Below the pieces are notes generated by a model. The model searched no databases. It was not told where the DNA came from and worked only from the letters and a program-made list of their open reading frames with translations. This document shows, in pieces, positions 7,133 through 13,932 of a stretch of 14,030 nt of DNA (the first letter of the stretch is position 1; every line of letters begins with the position of its first letter). The stretch is from an uncultured Brachyspira sp. (GTDB lineage: Bacteria > Spirochaetota > Brachyspiria > Brachyspirales > Brachyspiraceae): positions 1-14,030 of the forward strand of contig NZ_CASEGO010000080.1 in the NCBI RefSeq assembly GCF_949287625.1, in the 5' to 3' direction. The position numbers and the translations under genes are program-made.

Positions 7133-7987
7133 TCACAATTTTTCTATTTCTTCTACACTTAATCCTGTATATTTTGAAATAGTATTGAAATCTATTTTAT
7201 CATTTTTCATATTCCTTGCTGTTGTTATTTGGTTTTCTTTAATGCCTTCTTTAATACCTTCTTCTTTTCCTAATCTTCGTTCTTCTTCAAGCATTATTTG
7301 ATTTCCGTATAGATATGCCTGTCTTTTATCGTATTCGTTCATCATTAACCTATCTTTTATGAAGTTGTTATATCTTTTTTGTACTTCTTCCATTATGGGT
7401 TTTTCTTTAACTAATTCAGACATAATTGCCTCCTTATTATCTTTCATAGTAAAAAATTTAAGCCAGCAATTCAAATCAGGCTTGAGTAAATTATATTTAA
7501 ACTTTTTTAATTCTATTATATGTATCTGCAAATGATCTGTAAGAAGTCTTTTATTATTGGTATCATAAATCATATAGCAGGAATGTATATTATCAGAGTC
7601 ATCTAAATTGAAATCAAGTAAATTAATACTTATTACTGGAGTAAGAGCATCATATTTTTCACCATGTTTTAATAATTTACTGTAATTAGAAGCCCAATAA
7701 TATAGTATGCGTTCTGGAAATCTTGAATTGCCTTGTAATTGTATTTCTATAATAACAACAGTTCCATTTTGAGTAATGCATTTAACATCTGCAATGGTTT
7801 CTTTATCTTCATAGTTCTCCTTATAATTAAATGGAGTAAGAATTTCTACGCTTCTAAAAGTTTTCATACCAGAATCAAGCATTGTTGAATTAATAAAATC
7901 AAGTAATATAAGATTACTGTCTTTAGATGAGAATAGATATCTCACAAAATAATCATTTAATACATTAATATTTTTTGTTTCGCTCAT
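7133..7987 (-). CDS. Rpn / PDDEXK_2-family nuclease-like protein (putative transposase family)
   Basis: A 284-residue protein of the PD-(D/E)XK superfamily branch variously called Rpn, YhgA-like or PDDEXK_2 'putative transposase'. Family members have been shown to be DNA endonucleases that promote recombination. It begins with the typical FVRYLFS-DSNLILLDFIN segment (14-33). The core motif is visible as D67 in IADVKC and E81-x-Q83 in VVIIEIQ; Q in place of K is usual in this branch. RFPERILYYWASNYSKLL (89-106) is also characteristic. The C-terminus has a basic GKEEGIKEGIKE stretch (240-251) and a short helix ending in SVEEIEKL, as in many relatives. No good ribosome binding site precedes the ATG; TATAAT lies only 7-17 nt upstream, so the leader would be very short. 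It sits between a hairpin-repeat locus and icd. Its role here is unknown; it may be a solitary family member. Confidence 0.85.
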   Translation of the reverse strand: MSETKNINVLNDYFVRYLFSSKDSNLILLDFINSTMLDSGMKTFRSVEILTPFNYKENYEDKETIADVKCITQNGTVVIIEIQLQGNSRFPERILYYWASNYSKLLKHGEKYDALTPVISINLLDFNLDDSDNIHSCYMIYDTNNKRLLTDHLQIHIIELKKFKYNLLKPDLNCWLKFFTMKDNKEAIMSELVKEKPIMEEVQKRYNNFIKDRLMMNEYDKRQAYLYGNQIMLEEERRLGKEEGIKEGIKENQITTARNMKNDKIDFNTISKYTGLSVEEIEKL

Positions 7988-8009
7988 AATTTTATTATAT
8001 TATAATTTA

Positions 8010-8029
8010 TTATTTCTCTAAAGCCTTTT
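8010..8029 (-). pseudogene. Possible 3'-end remnant of an ankyrin lipoprotein gene
   Basis: On the - strand this reads GCTTTAGAGAAATAATAAAT, which would encode Ala-Leu-Glu-Lys-stop. The two intact ankyrin genes end with GCTTTAGAAAAATAA, also Ala-Leu-Glu-Lys-stop. About 18 of 20 positions agree with the end of the gene at 8178-9257. It lies just beyond the hairpin repeat, before the nuclease-like gene. It is very short and AT-rich, so chance cannot be excluded. Confidence 0.25.
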
Positions 8030-8044
8030 ATTGTTGTTATGCTC

Positions 8045-8093
8045 GAAAAAGCCTATGAGACCCTCGATAATGACTTATCGAGGCGGCTTTTTC
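8045..8093 (-). repeat. 49-nt hairpin of the serA-array A family
   Basis: GAAAAAGCC (8045-8053) pairs with GGCTTTTTC (8085-8093), and inside it CCTCGATAA (8062-8070) pairs with TTATCGAGG (8075-8083) around TGAC. Reverse-complemented, it matches array unit A4 including the GAGCATAACAACAATA flank, so it is in the same orientation relative to its downstream gene (the nuclease-like gene) as the array is to serA. The T-run on each strand could make it a bidirectional terminator. Confidence 0.85.
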
Positions 8094-8106
8094 TTATTTA
8101 TATATT

Positions 8107-8169
8107 AAAAAATCTCGCTTATAAAGAGCTTATAACTTCCTTCGTCAGTTATAAGCTGCTCGATTTTTT
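8107..8169 (-). terminator. Terminator-like second-type hairpin after the first ankyrin gene
   Basis: Outer arms AAAAAATC (8107-8114) and GATTTTTT (8162-8169) frame a perfect 11-bp inner stem AGCTTATAACT/AGTTATAAGCT (8127-8137, 8147-8157). It lies 8 nt after the ankyrin gene stop, so on the - strand it looks like an intrinsic terminator with a six-T tail; the + strand is equivalent. It shares its outer frame with the hairpin at 9354-9410, although the inner stem is different. Confidence 0.7.
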
Positions 8170-8177
8170 AATTTTTA

Positions 8178-9257
8178 TTATTTTTCTAAAGCTAATATAT
8201 CATCATAACCTTTTTCTCTAGCTATATCAAATACAGTCTTCTTTTCCTTATTTACAACTGTAGTGTCTGCTCCTTTCTCTATTAAAAGTTTAACAAGCTC
8301 GGTTTTTCCATTGTCTATAGCCTGAAGCAGTAAAGGATAACCATCTTCTGAAGGTGTAGGAGTATTTACATCGGCACCTTGCTCTATTAAATACTTTGCC
8401 ATTTCTGTATCACTATTATAAAGAGTTCCAGACAATAATGAAATATTTACATTTGGATAGTATTCTTCAAGTTCATATTTCATAGCAGGGTCAATGCCTT
8501 TTGAAACTAAATATTTTACTATATCCAAACAGCCAGACTGAACAGCATAACGAATTAAAGGATAGCCATAATTATCAACATAATTTATATCAGCTCCATA
8601 TTCAGCAAGCATTTTAAATTTTTCTAAATCACATTTTGATTCTCCAACTCCAATTGTTTCAAATAATATAGGAAAAGGTTCTTCCCAGCCGTACTCAACA
8701 TCTACTTTAGCACCTGCATCTAATAATTCTTTCATTATTTTTAAACTATTTTCATTTGTAGACATTACTGCTGAATGTAAAGCATCAATATTTCCTTCTC
8801 CTCTAAAATTAACATTTGCCCCTCTTTTCATAAACTCTTTTACAAGTTCTAAATCTCCCTTTGCAGAAGCTGTTTTTAATGGACTCTCATTATCAACATA
8901 AGTCTGATCAACATTAGCACCGTAAGAAAGTAATTGAGTAACCATTTTTTTATCCCCGTATTTTACTGCCATTATTAAACTTCTTTCTCCATTTTTCTCT
9001 TCCCAGCTTTTTAAAGATTCTGCATCTTTTACATTTTTAAGCTCATTAAAAGCCTCCAAATCCCATTCTGGTACTTCAGTATCAGTATTAATTTCTCCAG
9101 TATTATTATCTTCAGCATATTCATCATTATTAGATATTTCTGTATTATTGGTATTAACGGCATTAGTATTTGCAGTTACTTCTGTATTATCAGTTTTTTT
9201 AGAATTACAGCTTATTATACTAATTAATATTAAAGCTGTTATAATTATTTTTTTCAT
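8178..9257 (-). CDS. Ankyrin-repeat lipoprotein (first of two paralogues)
   Basis: A 359-residue predicted lipoprotein. The signal peptide MKKIIITALILISIISC ends in a lipobox with C17 as the lipidated cysteine. A low-complexity Asn/Thr/Glu linker follows (about 18-62), then a short helical part and about seven ankyrin repeats from roughly residue 92 to the end. Typical repeat text includes LLSYGANVD (109-117), LVKEFMKRGANVN (138-150), YLVSKGIDP (249-257), YLIEQGADVN (289-298) and LLIEKGADTTVV (324-335). Ankyrin repeats bind proteins; the partner is unknown, and the protein should be anchored in the inner or outer membrane. AGGGGG (9265-9270) lies 7 nt before the ATG. The signal peptide and C-terminus are nearly identical to those of the gene at 9524-10579, indicating duplication. 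Hairpin repeats flank it on both sides. It is not an enzyme and has no evident link to the TCA genes around it. Confidence 0.88.
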   Translation of the reverse strand: MKKIIITALILISIISCNSKKTDNTEVTANTNAVNTNNTEISNNDEYAEDNNTGEINTDTEVPEWDLEAFNELKNVKDAESLKSWEEKNGERSLIMAVKYGDKKMVTQLLSYGANVDQTYVDNESPLKTASAKGDLELVKEFMKRGANVNFRGEGNIDALHSAVMSTNENSLKIMKELLDAGAKVDVEYGWEEPFPILFETIGVGESKCDLEKFKMLAEYGADINYVDNYGYPLIRYAVQSGCLDIVKYLVSKGIDPAMKYELEEYYPNVNISLLSGTLYNSDTEMAKYLIEQGADVNTPTPSEDGYPLLLQAIDNGKTELVKLLIEKGADTTVVNKEKKTVFDIAREKGYDDILALEK

Positions 9258-9285
9258 TTAATTACCCCCTTAATCACTATTTTTT

Positions 9286-9317
9286 ATTATAATATCATAA
9301 CTAAATATAAAAGTAAA
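9286..9317 (-). promoter_or_regulatory. Weak candidate promoter of the first ankyrin gene
   Basis: TATAAT on the - strand (9286-9291) lies 28 nt upstream of the start. The only -35-like match, TTTACT around 9312-9317, has a long spacer of 20 bp. The region between here and the hairpin at 9354-9410 is simple AT-rich sequence. Confidence 0.35.
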
Positions 9318-9353
9318 TAAAATACTAATTTCGATAAACTTATTATTATATAT

Positions 9354-9410
9354 AAAAAATCTAGCTTTAAAATCTCTATCAGCTTTTAGCTGATAGACGC
9401 TCGATTTTTT
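9354..9410 (-). terminator. Terminator-like second-type hairpin between the ankyrin genes
   Basis: Outer arms AAAAAATC (9354-9361) and GATTTTTT (9403-9410) frame a 10-bp inner stem TCTATCAGCT/AGCTGATAGA (9375-9384, 9388-9397) with a TTT loop. The outer frame equals that of the hairpin at 8107-8169, but the inner stem differs in sequence and the total length is 57 rather than 63. On the - strand it follows the A-type hairpin, so the upstream ankyrin gene may end at tandem terminators. Confidence 0.65.
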
Positions 9411-9429
9411 ATTTATTGCTGCTATGCTC

Positions 9430-9478
9430 GAAAAAGCATATGAGACCCTCGATAATGACTTATCGAGGCGGCTTTTTC
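9430..9478 (-). repeat. 49-nt hairpin of the serA-array A family, second dispersed copy
   Basis: GAAAAAGCA (9430-9438) and GGCTTTTTC (9470-9478) frame CCTCGATAA/TTATCGAGG (9447-9455, 9460-9468) around TGAC. It is nearly identical to 8045-8093 and to array unit A4, and again 49 nt. On the - strand it is flanked by GAGCATAGCAGCAATA. It lies 45 nt past the stop of the upstream ankyrin gene. Confidence 0.85.
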
Positions 9479-9523
9479 TCACTTTATTATTTATTGCTAT
9501 ATAATTCAGTAGGCTCGCTTATA

Positions 9524-10579
9524 TTATTTTTCTAAAGCTGCAATCTCATCATAGCCTTGTTCTTTAGCTAAATCAAAAATTGTTTTTCCGTCTTTATCAA
9601 CAACAGAAGTATCTGCACCTTTCTCTATCAAAAGTTTAAGAAGTTCAATATTTTCAGCTCTAAGAGCAACGAATATTAAAGGTAAACCAGAAACACTATC
9701 AGTTTGAGTATTAATATCAGCACCTTGTTCTATTAAATATTCTGCTATTTCTGTATTTTTATTCCCTACTGCAGCATTAAGTAATGAATAACTTTTACCT
9801 GAATATGAATAACCATTGGTATATGTCATAGCAGGGTCAACACCTTGAGAAACTAAATATTTTACTATATCAATGCATTCTTGTGAAACAGCATAAGCAA
9901 TTACAGGACCATACTCAAAATTTGAATAATTTATATCTGCTCCATGTTCAGTAAGAAGTTTAACCTTTTCTAAACCGCATCTTTTTATAGCAGGATATAA
10001 TATATTATCTTCATTTTCTTCTTTAGTACCATAAATAATATCAGTGCCTGCTCCTGCATTTAATAATTCCTTTACTACTTCAAAATGATAATTTTTTTCA
10101 GACTCTACAGCAGAATATAAAGCGTCTATATTTGCTTGATATTCTTCTCTAAAATTAACATCAGCACCTTGCTTGATAAGTTCTTTTACAAGTTTCAAAT
10201 ATCCCTTTTCTGAAGCTAATTTTAAAGGAGTCCTATTATCATCTTTCATATTTACATCAGCACCATAAGATATTAATTCAATAGCCTTTTCTTCTGTAGG
10301 AAATTTATCAATAGCAAATACTAAAGAAGATTTACTCGGATTTTTTGACTGCCATTCATCGAAAGATTTTTTATCTTTTATAGAATCAATTTCATTAAAT
10401 AATTTTTCTTCCTCTTCTAACATTGTAGTTTTATATGTATTCCACATATTATTAGAAGCATATCCCTGATAGATTTCATTATTATTATTTGATTCTGAAT
10501 TATTTGTTTTTTCACTTTTACCAGAACTGCAGCTTATTATACTGATTAATATTAAAGCTGTTATAATTATTTTTTTCAT
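9524..10579 (-). CDS. Ankyrin-repeat lipoprotein (second paralogue)
   Basis: A 351-residue predicted lipoprotein. It begins with MKKIIITALILISIISC, identical to its neighbour's signal peptide, with C17 at the lipobox. A Ser/Asn-rich linker (about 18-35) follows, then about seven ankyrin repeats, with text such as YGADVNMK, LIKQGADVNFR, LLTEHGADINYS, YLVSQGVDPAM, YLIEQGADIN and LLIEKGADTSVVD. The reading frame extends a further 57 nt upstream to a TTG, but that TTG is the first triplet of a consensus -35 box, so transcription starts inside the extension. The ATG at 10579 has GGGAA (10587-10591) 7 nt upstream and opens directly on the signal peptide. Function and binding partner are unknown. 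It follows aconitase after 136 nt but has its own promoter. Confidence 0.9.
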   Translation of the reverse strand: MKKIIITALILISIISCSSGKSEKTNNSESNNNNEIYQGYASNNMWNTYKTTMLEEEEKLFNEIDSIKDKKSFDEWQSKNPSKSSLVFAIDKFPTEEKAIELISYGADVNMKDDNRTPLKLASEKGYLKLVKELIKQGADVNFREEYQANIDALYSAVESEKNYHFEVVKELLNAGAGTDIIYGTKEENEDNILYPAIKRCGLEKVKLLTEHGADINYSNFEYGPVIAYAVSQECIDIVKYLVSQGVDPAMTYTNGYSYSGKSYSLLNAAVGNKNTEIAEYLIEQGADINTQTDSVSGLPLIFVALRAENIELLKLLIEKGADTSVVDKDGKTIFDLAKEQGYDEIAALEK

Positions 10580-10607
10580 AAAACGATTCCCAATTTTTAT
10601 ATTACTA

Positions 10608-10636
10608 ATTATAGTAAAATATTTTTGCTTTGTCAA
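10608..10636 (-). promoter_or_regulatory. Consensus sigma-70-type promoter of the second ankyrin gene
   Basis: On the - strand TTGACA (10631-10636) and TATAAT (10608-10613) are separated by exactly 17 bp. Both boxes match the consensus at every position. The expected start site near 10601 gives a leader of about 22 nt before the ATG at 10579. Confidence 0.88.
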
Positions 10637-10715
10637 TTTTATAATCTATAAATAACTTACTATGTTTTATAAACTGACATTTAAGATATGCCGTATATTT
10701 AATTAACTTTATAAC

Positions 10716-12971
10716 TTAATTTTTCATTAAAGTGTTCAAAGCACCGCCGTTTTTAAACCATTCAATCTGTGCTTCATTATATGTATGCATAACCTCAAAT
10801 GTATATTCGCTTCCGTCTTCATGAATAAGTTTAACAGTTAAGTTTTGTTTAGGCTTAAAATTATCAAGTCCTAATATAGTTATTTTGTCTTTTTCCTGTA
10901 TTTTATTATAATCATCTTTATCTTTAAAAGTTATAGCAAGCATACCTTGTTTTTTCAAGTTTGTTTCATGTATTCTAGCAAAATTTTTAGCAAGTACAGC
11001 CTTGACATTCAAAAATCTAGGCTCCATTGCAGCATGCTCTCTGCTTGAGCCTTCTCCGTAATTTTCTTCTGCCACTACTACAGATGATATATTTTTTTGT
11101 TTGTATTCTTTCGCTGTTTTTGAAACTTCTTCATAATTGTTATTTAATTGATTGAATACAGAGTTTGTTTTATCATTAAAGAAATTGACAGCTCCCATAA
11201 GCATGTTGTCTGATATATTTTCTAAATGTCCTCTAAATTTAAGCCAAGGTCCAGCCATTGATATATGATCTGTAGTGCATTTACCTTTAACTTTTATTAA
11301 GAGAGGCATATTGTTAAAGTCTTTAATATTGAATTTATCGAAAGGCTTTAATAATTGTAAGCGTTTAGAATCTTTATCTATTACAATTTCAATTTTAGGG
11401 TCTGGATTATTCTGTCTTTTTTTATTTTCTGTGTTTAATCCGTTTTTTGGTAAAGCTATTCCTATAGGAGCATCGAGTTTAACTTCTTTTCCTTCTTCAT
11501 TTGTAAGAGTATCTTTGAGAGGATTAAATCTCAAATCTCCTGCTATACTCAAAGCCATTACAGTTTCTGGAGAAGCAACGAATGCATGAGTATTAGGATT
11601 GCCGTCTGCACGTTTTGCAAAGTTTCTATTAAAAGATGTTACTATAGAGTTTGCTCTTGTATTGTCTTTCTCCTGTCTGTTCCATTGTCCTATACAAGGT
11701 CCGCAGGCATTAGTCATTATAACAGCACCAATTTTTTTAAAGTCATCTATTATTCCGTCTCTTAATGCTGCATTATAAGACGCTTCAGAACCGGGATTAA
11801 TAATTATTTTTGATTTTACTTTTAATTTTTTATCTATAACCTGACGTGCTATTGAGGCAGCTTTACTTAAATCATGATAAGAAGAATTGGTACAAGAACC
11901 TATTAAACCAACTTCCATATCAGTAGGGTATTTATTTTCTTCTACTTTTTTGGCGAACTCGCTTATAGTACAAGCAGCATCTGGAGTAAATGGTCCGTTT
12001 AAGTACGGTTCTAATTCGGATAAATTAATCTCTATTATTTTATCATAATATTTTTCTGGATTATCATATACTTCTTTATCAGCTTTTAAGTTGTCAATAT
12101 TTTCTTCTGCAAGTTTTGCCGCATCTTCGCGTCCTGTAGCAATCAAATATTCTTTTATATTATTATCATAAGGAAATATTGAAGTAGTAGCTCCCACTTC
12201 AGCACCCATATTGCATATAGAGGCCTTTCCAGCAGCTGATAGGGTAGAAGCACCTTCTCCGAAATATTCTATTATAGAATTAGTGCCTCCTTTTACTGTC
12301 AAAATTCCTGCCAATTTTAATATAACATCTTTAGCACTAGCCCAGCCGTTTAGAGAACCTGTTAATTTTACTCCTATTATATTAGGTATTTTTAATTCCC
12401 ATTCCATACCAGTCATAACATCTACAGCATCAGCTCCTCCCACGCCTATAGCGAGCATTCCAAGTCCTCCAGCATTAGGAGTATGAGAGTCTGTACCTAT
12501 CATCATACCTGCAGGAAAAGCGTAATTTTCTAACACTATTTGATGTATTATACCAGAACCTGCTTCCCAAAAACCAAGTCCGTATTTTTTTGCAACGCTT
12601 TCTAAAAAATTATAAACTTCTTTATTTATATTAAGTGCATTTTTCAAATCTTCTTCAGCACCTTTGCATGCTTCTATTAAGTGATCGCAGTGTATTGTAG
12701 CAGGTACGGCAGAAGATGTTTTTCCAGCATTCATAAACTGAAGAAGTGCCATTTGAGCTGTAGCGTCCTGCATTGCCACTCTGTCTGGTCTGAAATCTGC
12801 GTAATCTTCTCCCCTTTTAAAATCTTTTATACTTTTTTCATCGTATAGGTGAGCGTATAGTATTTTTTCTGATAATGTTAATGCTCTGTTTAACTTTTGT
12901 TTTACATTATTAACTTTGTTAGAATAGTTTGAATAAAAATTTCTTATCATTTCAATATCGTAAATTTCCAT
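10716..12971 (-). CDS. acnA: Aconitate hydratase, mitochondrial-type
   Basis: Isomerises citrate to isocitrate through cis-aconitate using a [4Fe-4S] cluster. The 751 residues are close in length and numbering to mature eukaryotic mitochondrial aconitase rather than to the roughly 890-residue AcnA/IRP or AcnB forms. The cluster ligands are C360 in GSCTNSS and C423/C426 in TNACGPC. Active-site motifs include TIHCDH (92-97), GTDSHTPNAGG (159-169), TTDHIS (566-571), and GEGSSREHAA with S642/S643 and R645. The swivel domain occupies about 535-751. AAAAGG (12980-12985) lies 8 nt upstream of the ATG, and a good promoter is at 13010-13038. With icd and gltA on the same strand it completes oxaloacetate to 2-oxoglutarate, although four other gene starts separate it from them. 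No clear intrinsic terminator is seen in the 80 nt after its stop. The symbol is a general label for bacterial aconitases. Confidence 0.96.
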   Translation of the reverse strand: MEIYDIEMIRNFYSNYSNKVNNVKQKLNRALTLSEKILYAHLYDEKSIKDFKRGEDYADFRPDRVAMQDATAQMALLQFMNAGKTSSAVPATIHCDHLIEACKGAEEDLKNALNINKEVYNFLESVAKKYGLGFWEAGSGIIHQIVLENYAFPAGMMIGTDSHTPNAGGLGMLAIGVGGADAVDVMTGMEWELKIPNIIGVKLTGSLNGWASAKDVILKLAGILTVKGGTNSIIEYFGEGASTLSAAGKASICNMGAEVGATTSIFPYDNNIKEYLIATGREDAAKLAEENIDNLKADKEVYDNPEKYYDKIIEINLSELEPYLNGPFTPDAACTISEFAKKVEENKYPTDMEVGLIGSCTNSSYHDLSKAASIARQVIDKKLKVKSKIIINPGSEASYNAALRDGIIDDFKKIGAVIMTNACGPCIGQWNRQEKDNTRANSIVTSFNRNFAKRADGNPNTHAFVASPETVMALSIAGDLRFNPLKDTLTNEEGKEVKLDAPIGIALPKNGLNTENKKRQNNPDPKIEIVIDKDSKRLQLLKPFDKFNIKDFNNMPLLIKVKGKCTTDHISMAGPWLKFRGHLENISDNMLMGAVNFFNDKTNSVFNQLNNNYEEVSKTAKEYKQKNISSVVVAEENYGEGSSREHAAMEPRFLNVKAVLAKNFARIHETNLKKQGMLAITFKDKDDYNKIQEKDKITILGLDNFKPKQNLTVKLIHEDGSEYTFEVMHTYNEAQIEWFKNGGALNTLMKN

Positions 12972-13009
12972 GATTAATACCTTTTATAATAATATTGCTA
13001 TAGAGTATT

Positions 13010-13038
13010 ACTATATAACAATATTCATTTTTTATCAA
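13010..13038 (-). promoter_or_regulatory. Promoter of aconitase
   Basis: On the - strand TTGATA (13033-13038) and TATAGT (13010-13015) are separated by 17 bp; each differs from consensus at one position. The expected start near 13003 gives a leader of about 31 nt. The -10 box lies inside an inverted repeat, AATATTG (12991-12997) and CAATATT (13019-13025), which could be an operator. Confidence 0.7.
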
Positions 13039-13077
13039 TAGCATTATAATTTTTTTATTTTTTTAGGAACTTTTATT

Positions 13078-13137
13078 TATACTGTTCGTCTAATAAAGCA
13101 AATAGAAACAATCAAATAATAAATTGAAAAGTAGGAG
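13078..13137 (+). promoter_or_regulatory. Candidate promoter and ribosome binding site of the Spy-like gene
   Basis: TATACT at 13078-13083 is a reasonable -10 box; the -35 region is only a T-rich run. AGGAG at 13133-13137 is 8 nt before the ATG and fixes the start. This region is divergent from the aconitase promoter. Confidence 0.4.
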
Positions 13138-13145
13138 ATTAATCA

Positions 13146-13628
13146 ATGAAAACAAAAATATTATTAACAACACTTATAATAACTTTAATGTCATCTATGG
13201 TTTTTGCTCAAGTACCGCCTCCTCCTCCAGCAGCAGGTTATGATGTTCCTCCAAGAGGAAGAGAAGCTGCTCCAAGACCTAGGGCAGGAGGACCTAAAGG
13301 TGATATATATAGAATGTGCAGAAATGCTGGTATATATTTGTCAGATGAACAGCTTAATCAAATTAGCTCTATTAATTATGAATATGAACTAAAAATTAAT
13401 GATTTAGAATACCAAAAAAGAAATATAGACTATAAATTTAGAATTGAAAGAGAAAAAATAGATATAGACTTAAATATAATAAAAGATTTAATTAATCAAA
13501 AAAAAGAGCTAGAAAAAGAAATAGATTATCTTAGAGTAGAAAAAGATGTTTCTATGCTTGATGTTCTAACAGATGAACAATTACAGCAATTAAATACATA
13601 TAGAATGAGATATTACTATTACAGATAA
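13146..13628 (+). CDS. Small secreted Spy/CpxP-like protein with LTxxQ-type motifs
   Basis: A 160-residue protein. Residues 1-21 form a signal peptide (basic start, hydrophobic core, VFA before Q22) with a type I cleavage site, so it is expected in the periplasm. A Pro/Gly/Arg-rich low-complexity segment follows (23-52, with five prolines at 24-28). A charged helical domain runs from about 53 to 150, starts with LSDEQ (65-69) and closes with LTDEQ (141-145). Paired LTxxQ-like motifs around a charged helical hairpin are the hallmark of the Spy/CpxP family of periplasmic chaperones and metal or stress sensors. The C-terminus ends in Tyr-rich YYYYR. It is a single gene with its own terminator, divergent from aconitase. 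Family assignment comes from motif and architecture only; a coiled-coil protein of other function is possible. Confidence 0.8.
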   Translation: MKTKILLTTLIITLMSSMVFAQVPPPPPAAGYDVPPRGREAAPRPRAGGPKGDIYRMCRNAGIYLSDEQLNQISSINYEYELKINDLEYQKRNIDYKFRIEREKIDIDLNIIKDLINQKKELEKEIDYLRVEKDVSMLDVLTDEQLQQLNTYRMRYYYYR

Positions 13629-13659
13629 TATAATTCCATAAAATATAATATACGAGGTT

Positions 13660-13692
13660 AAAAAAGGGGCAGTCAATACTGCCTCTTTTTTT
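13660..13692 (+). terminator. Strong intrinsic terminator after the Spy-like gene
   Basis: GGGGCAGT (13666-13673) pairs with ACTGCCTC (13678-13685) around CAAT, extended by an A-run against a seven-T tail. It starts 31 nt after the stop codon. It is the most GC-rich terminator in the window. Confidence 0.9.
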
Positions 13693-13719
13693 AATTTATA
13701 ATATTTGTCTCAAAAACTA

Positions 13720-13932
13720 GACTTGTTTCAAAACTATTTTTATTTATAATTGCGGGGACTAGCCCCCACACCCCCACTTCTTTTGGTGACCCATACGAAG
13801 TACGCCTGCGGCGAGAAGCAAAAAGACTGCATATTTATATATTAAAATGATAAATTATACAACATGTAAACATACGATTTGCATGATAATTAATATTATA
13901 TAATTTATCATAAAACAATAAACTATTAAAAT
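13720..13932. mobile_element. Second copy of the MITE-like element, right end missing
   Basis: It begins with GACTTGTTTCAAAACTA after a TA, exactly as the copy at 3996-4277, and shares the core CCCCACTTCTTTTGGTGACC, then AGAAGCAAAA, GACTGCATATTTATATATTA, TTATACAACATGTAAA and CATAAAACAATAAACTATTA. Similarity stops after AAACTATTAAAAT at 13932, and no right inverted end (AACAAGTC) is seen before the window ends. About 20 extra GC-rich bases containing TACGCCTGCGGCG interrupt the hairpin found in the first copy. A near-duplicate of the left end, TTTGTCTCAAAAACTA, lies just before it at about 13704-13719. Confidence 0.65.

Noticed and set aside
7133..7138. Rex-type TTGTGA half-site before icd
   Set aside because: It is the end of the nuclease-like coding sequence including its stop codon, and no matching second half-site follows.
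8039..8221. Plus-strand 60-codon frame starting MLEKAYETLDNDLSRRLFL
   Set aside because: It is the hairpin repeat read in one frame and continues antisense into the ankyrin gene. The same peptide appears at 9425 only because the DNA hairpin is conserved.
9270..9482. Minus-strand 70-codon frame between the ankyrin genes
   Set aside because: It consists of the two intergenic hairpins and AT-rich leader, lacks a ribosome binding site, and the repeats explain it fully.
13204..13392. Second plus-strand frame inside the Spy-like gene
   Set aside because: Out-of-frame shadow. The overlapping gene has a signal peptide, a ribosome binding site and a terminator; this frame has none.
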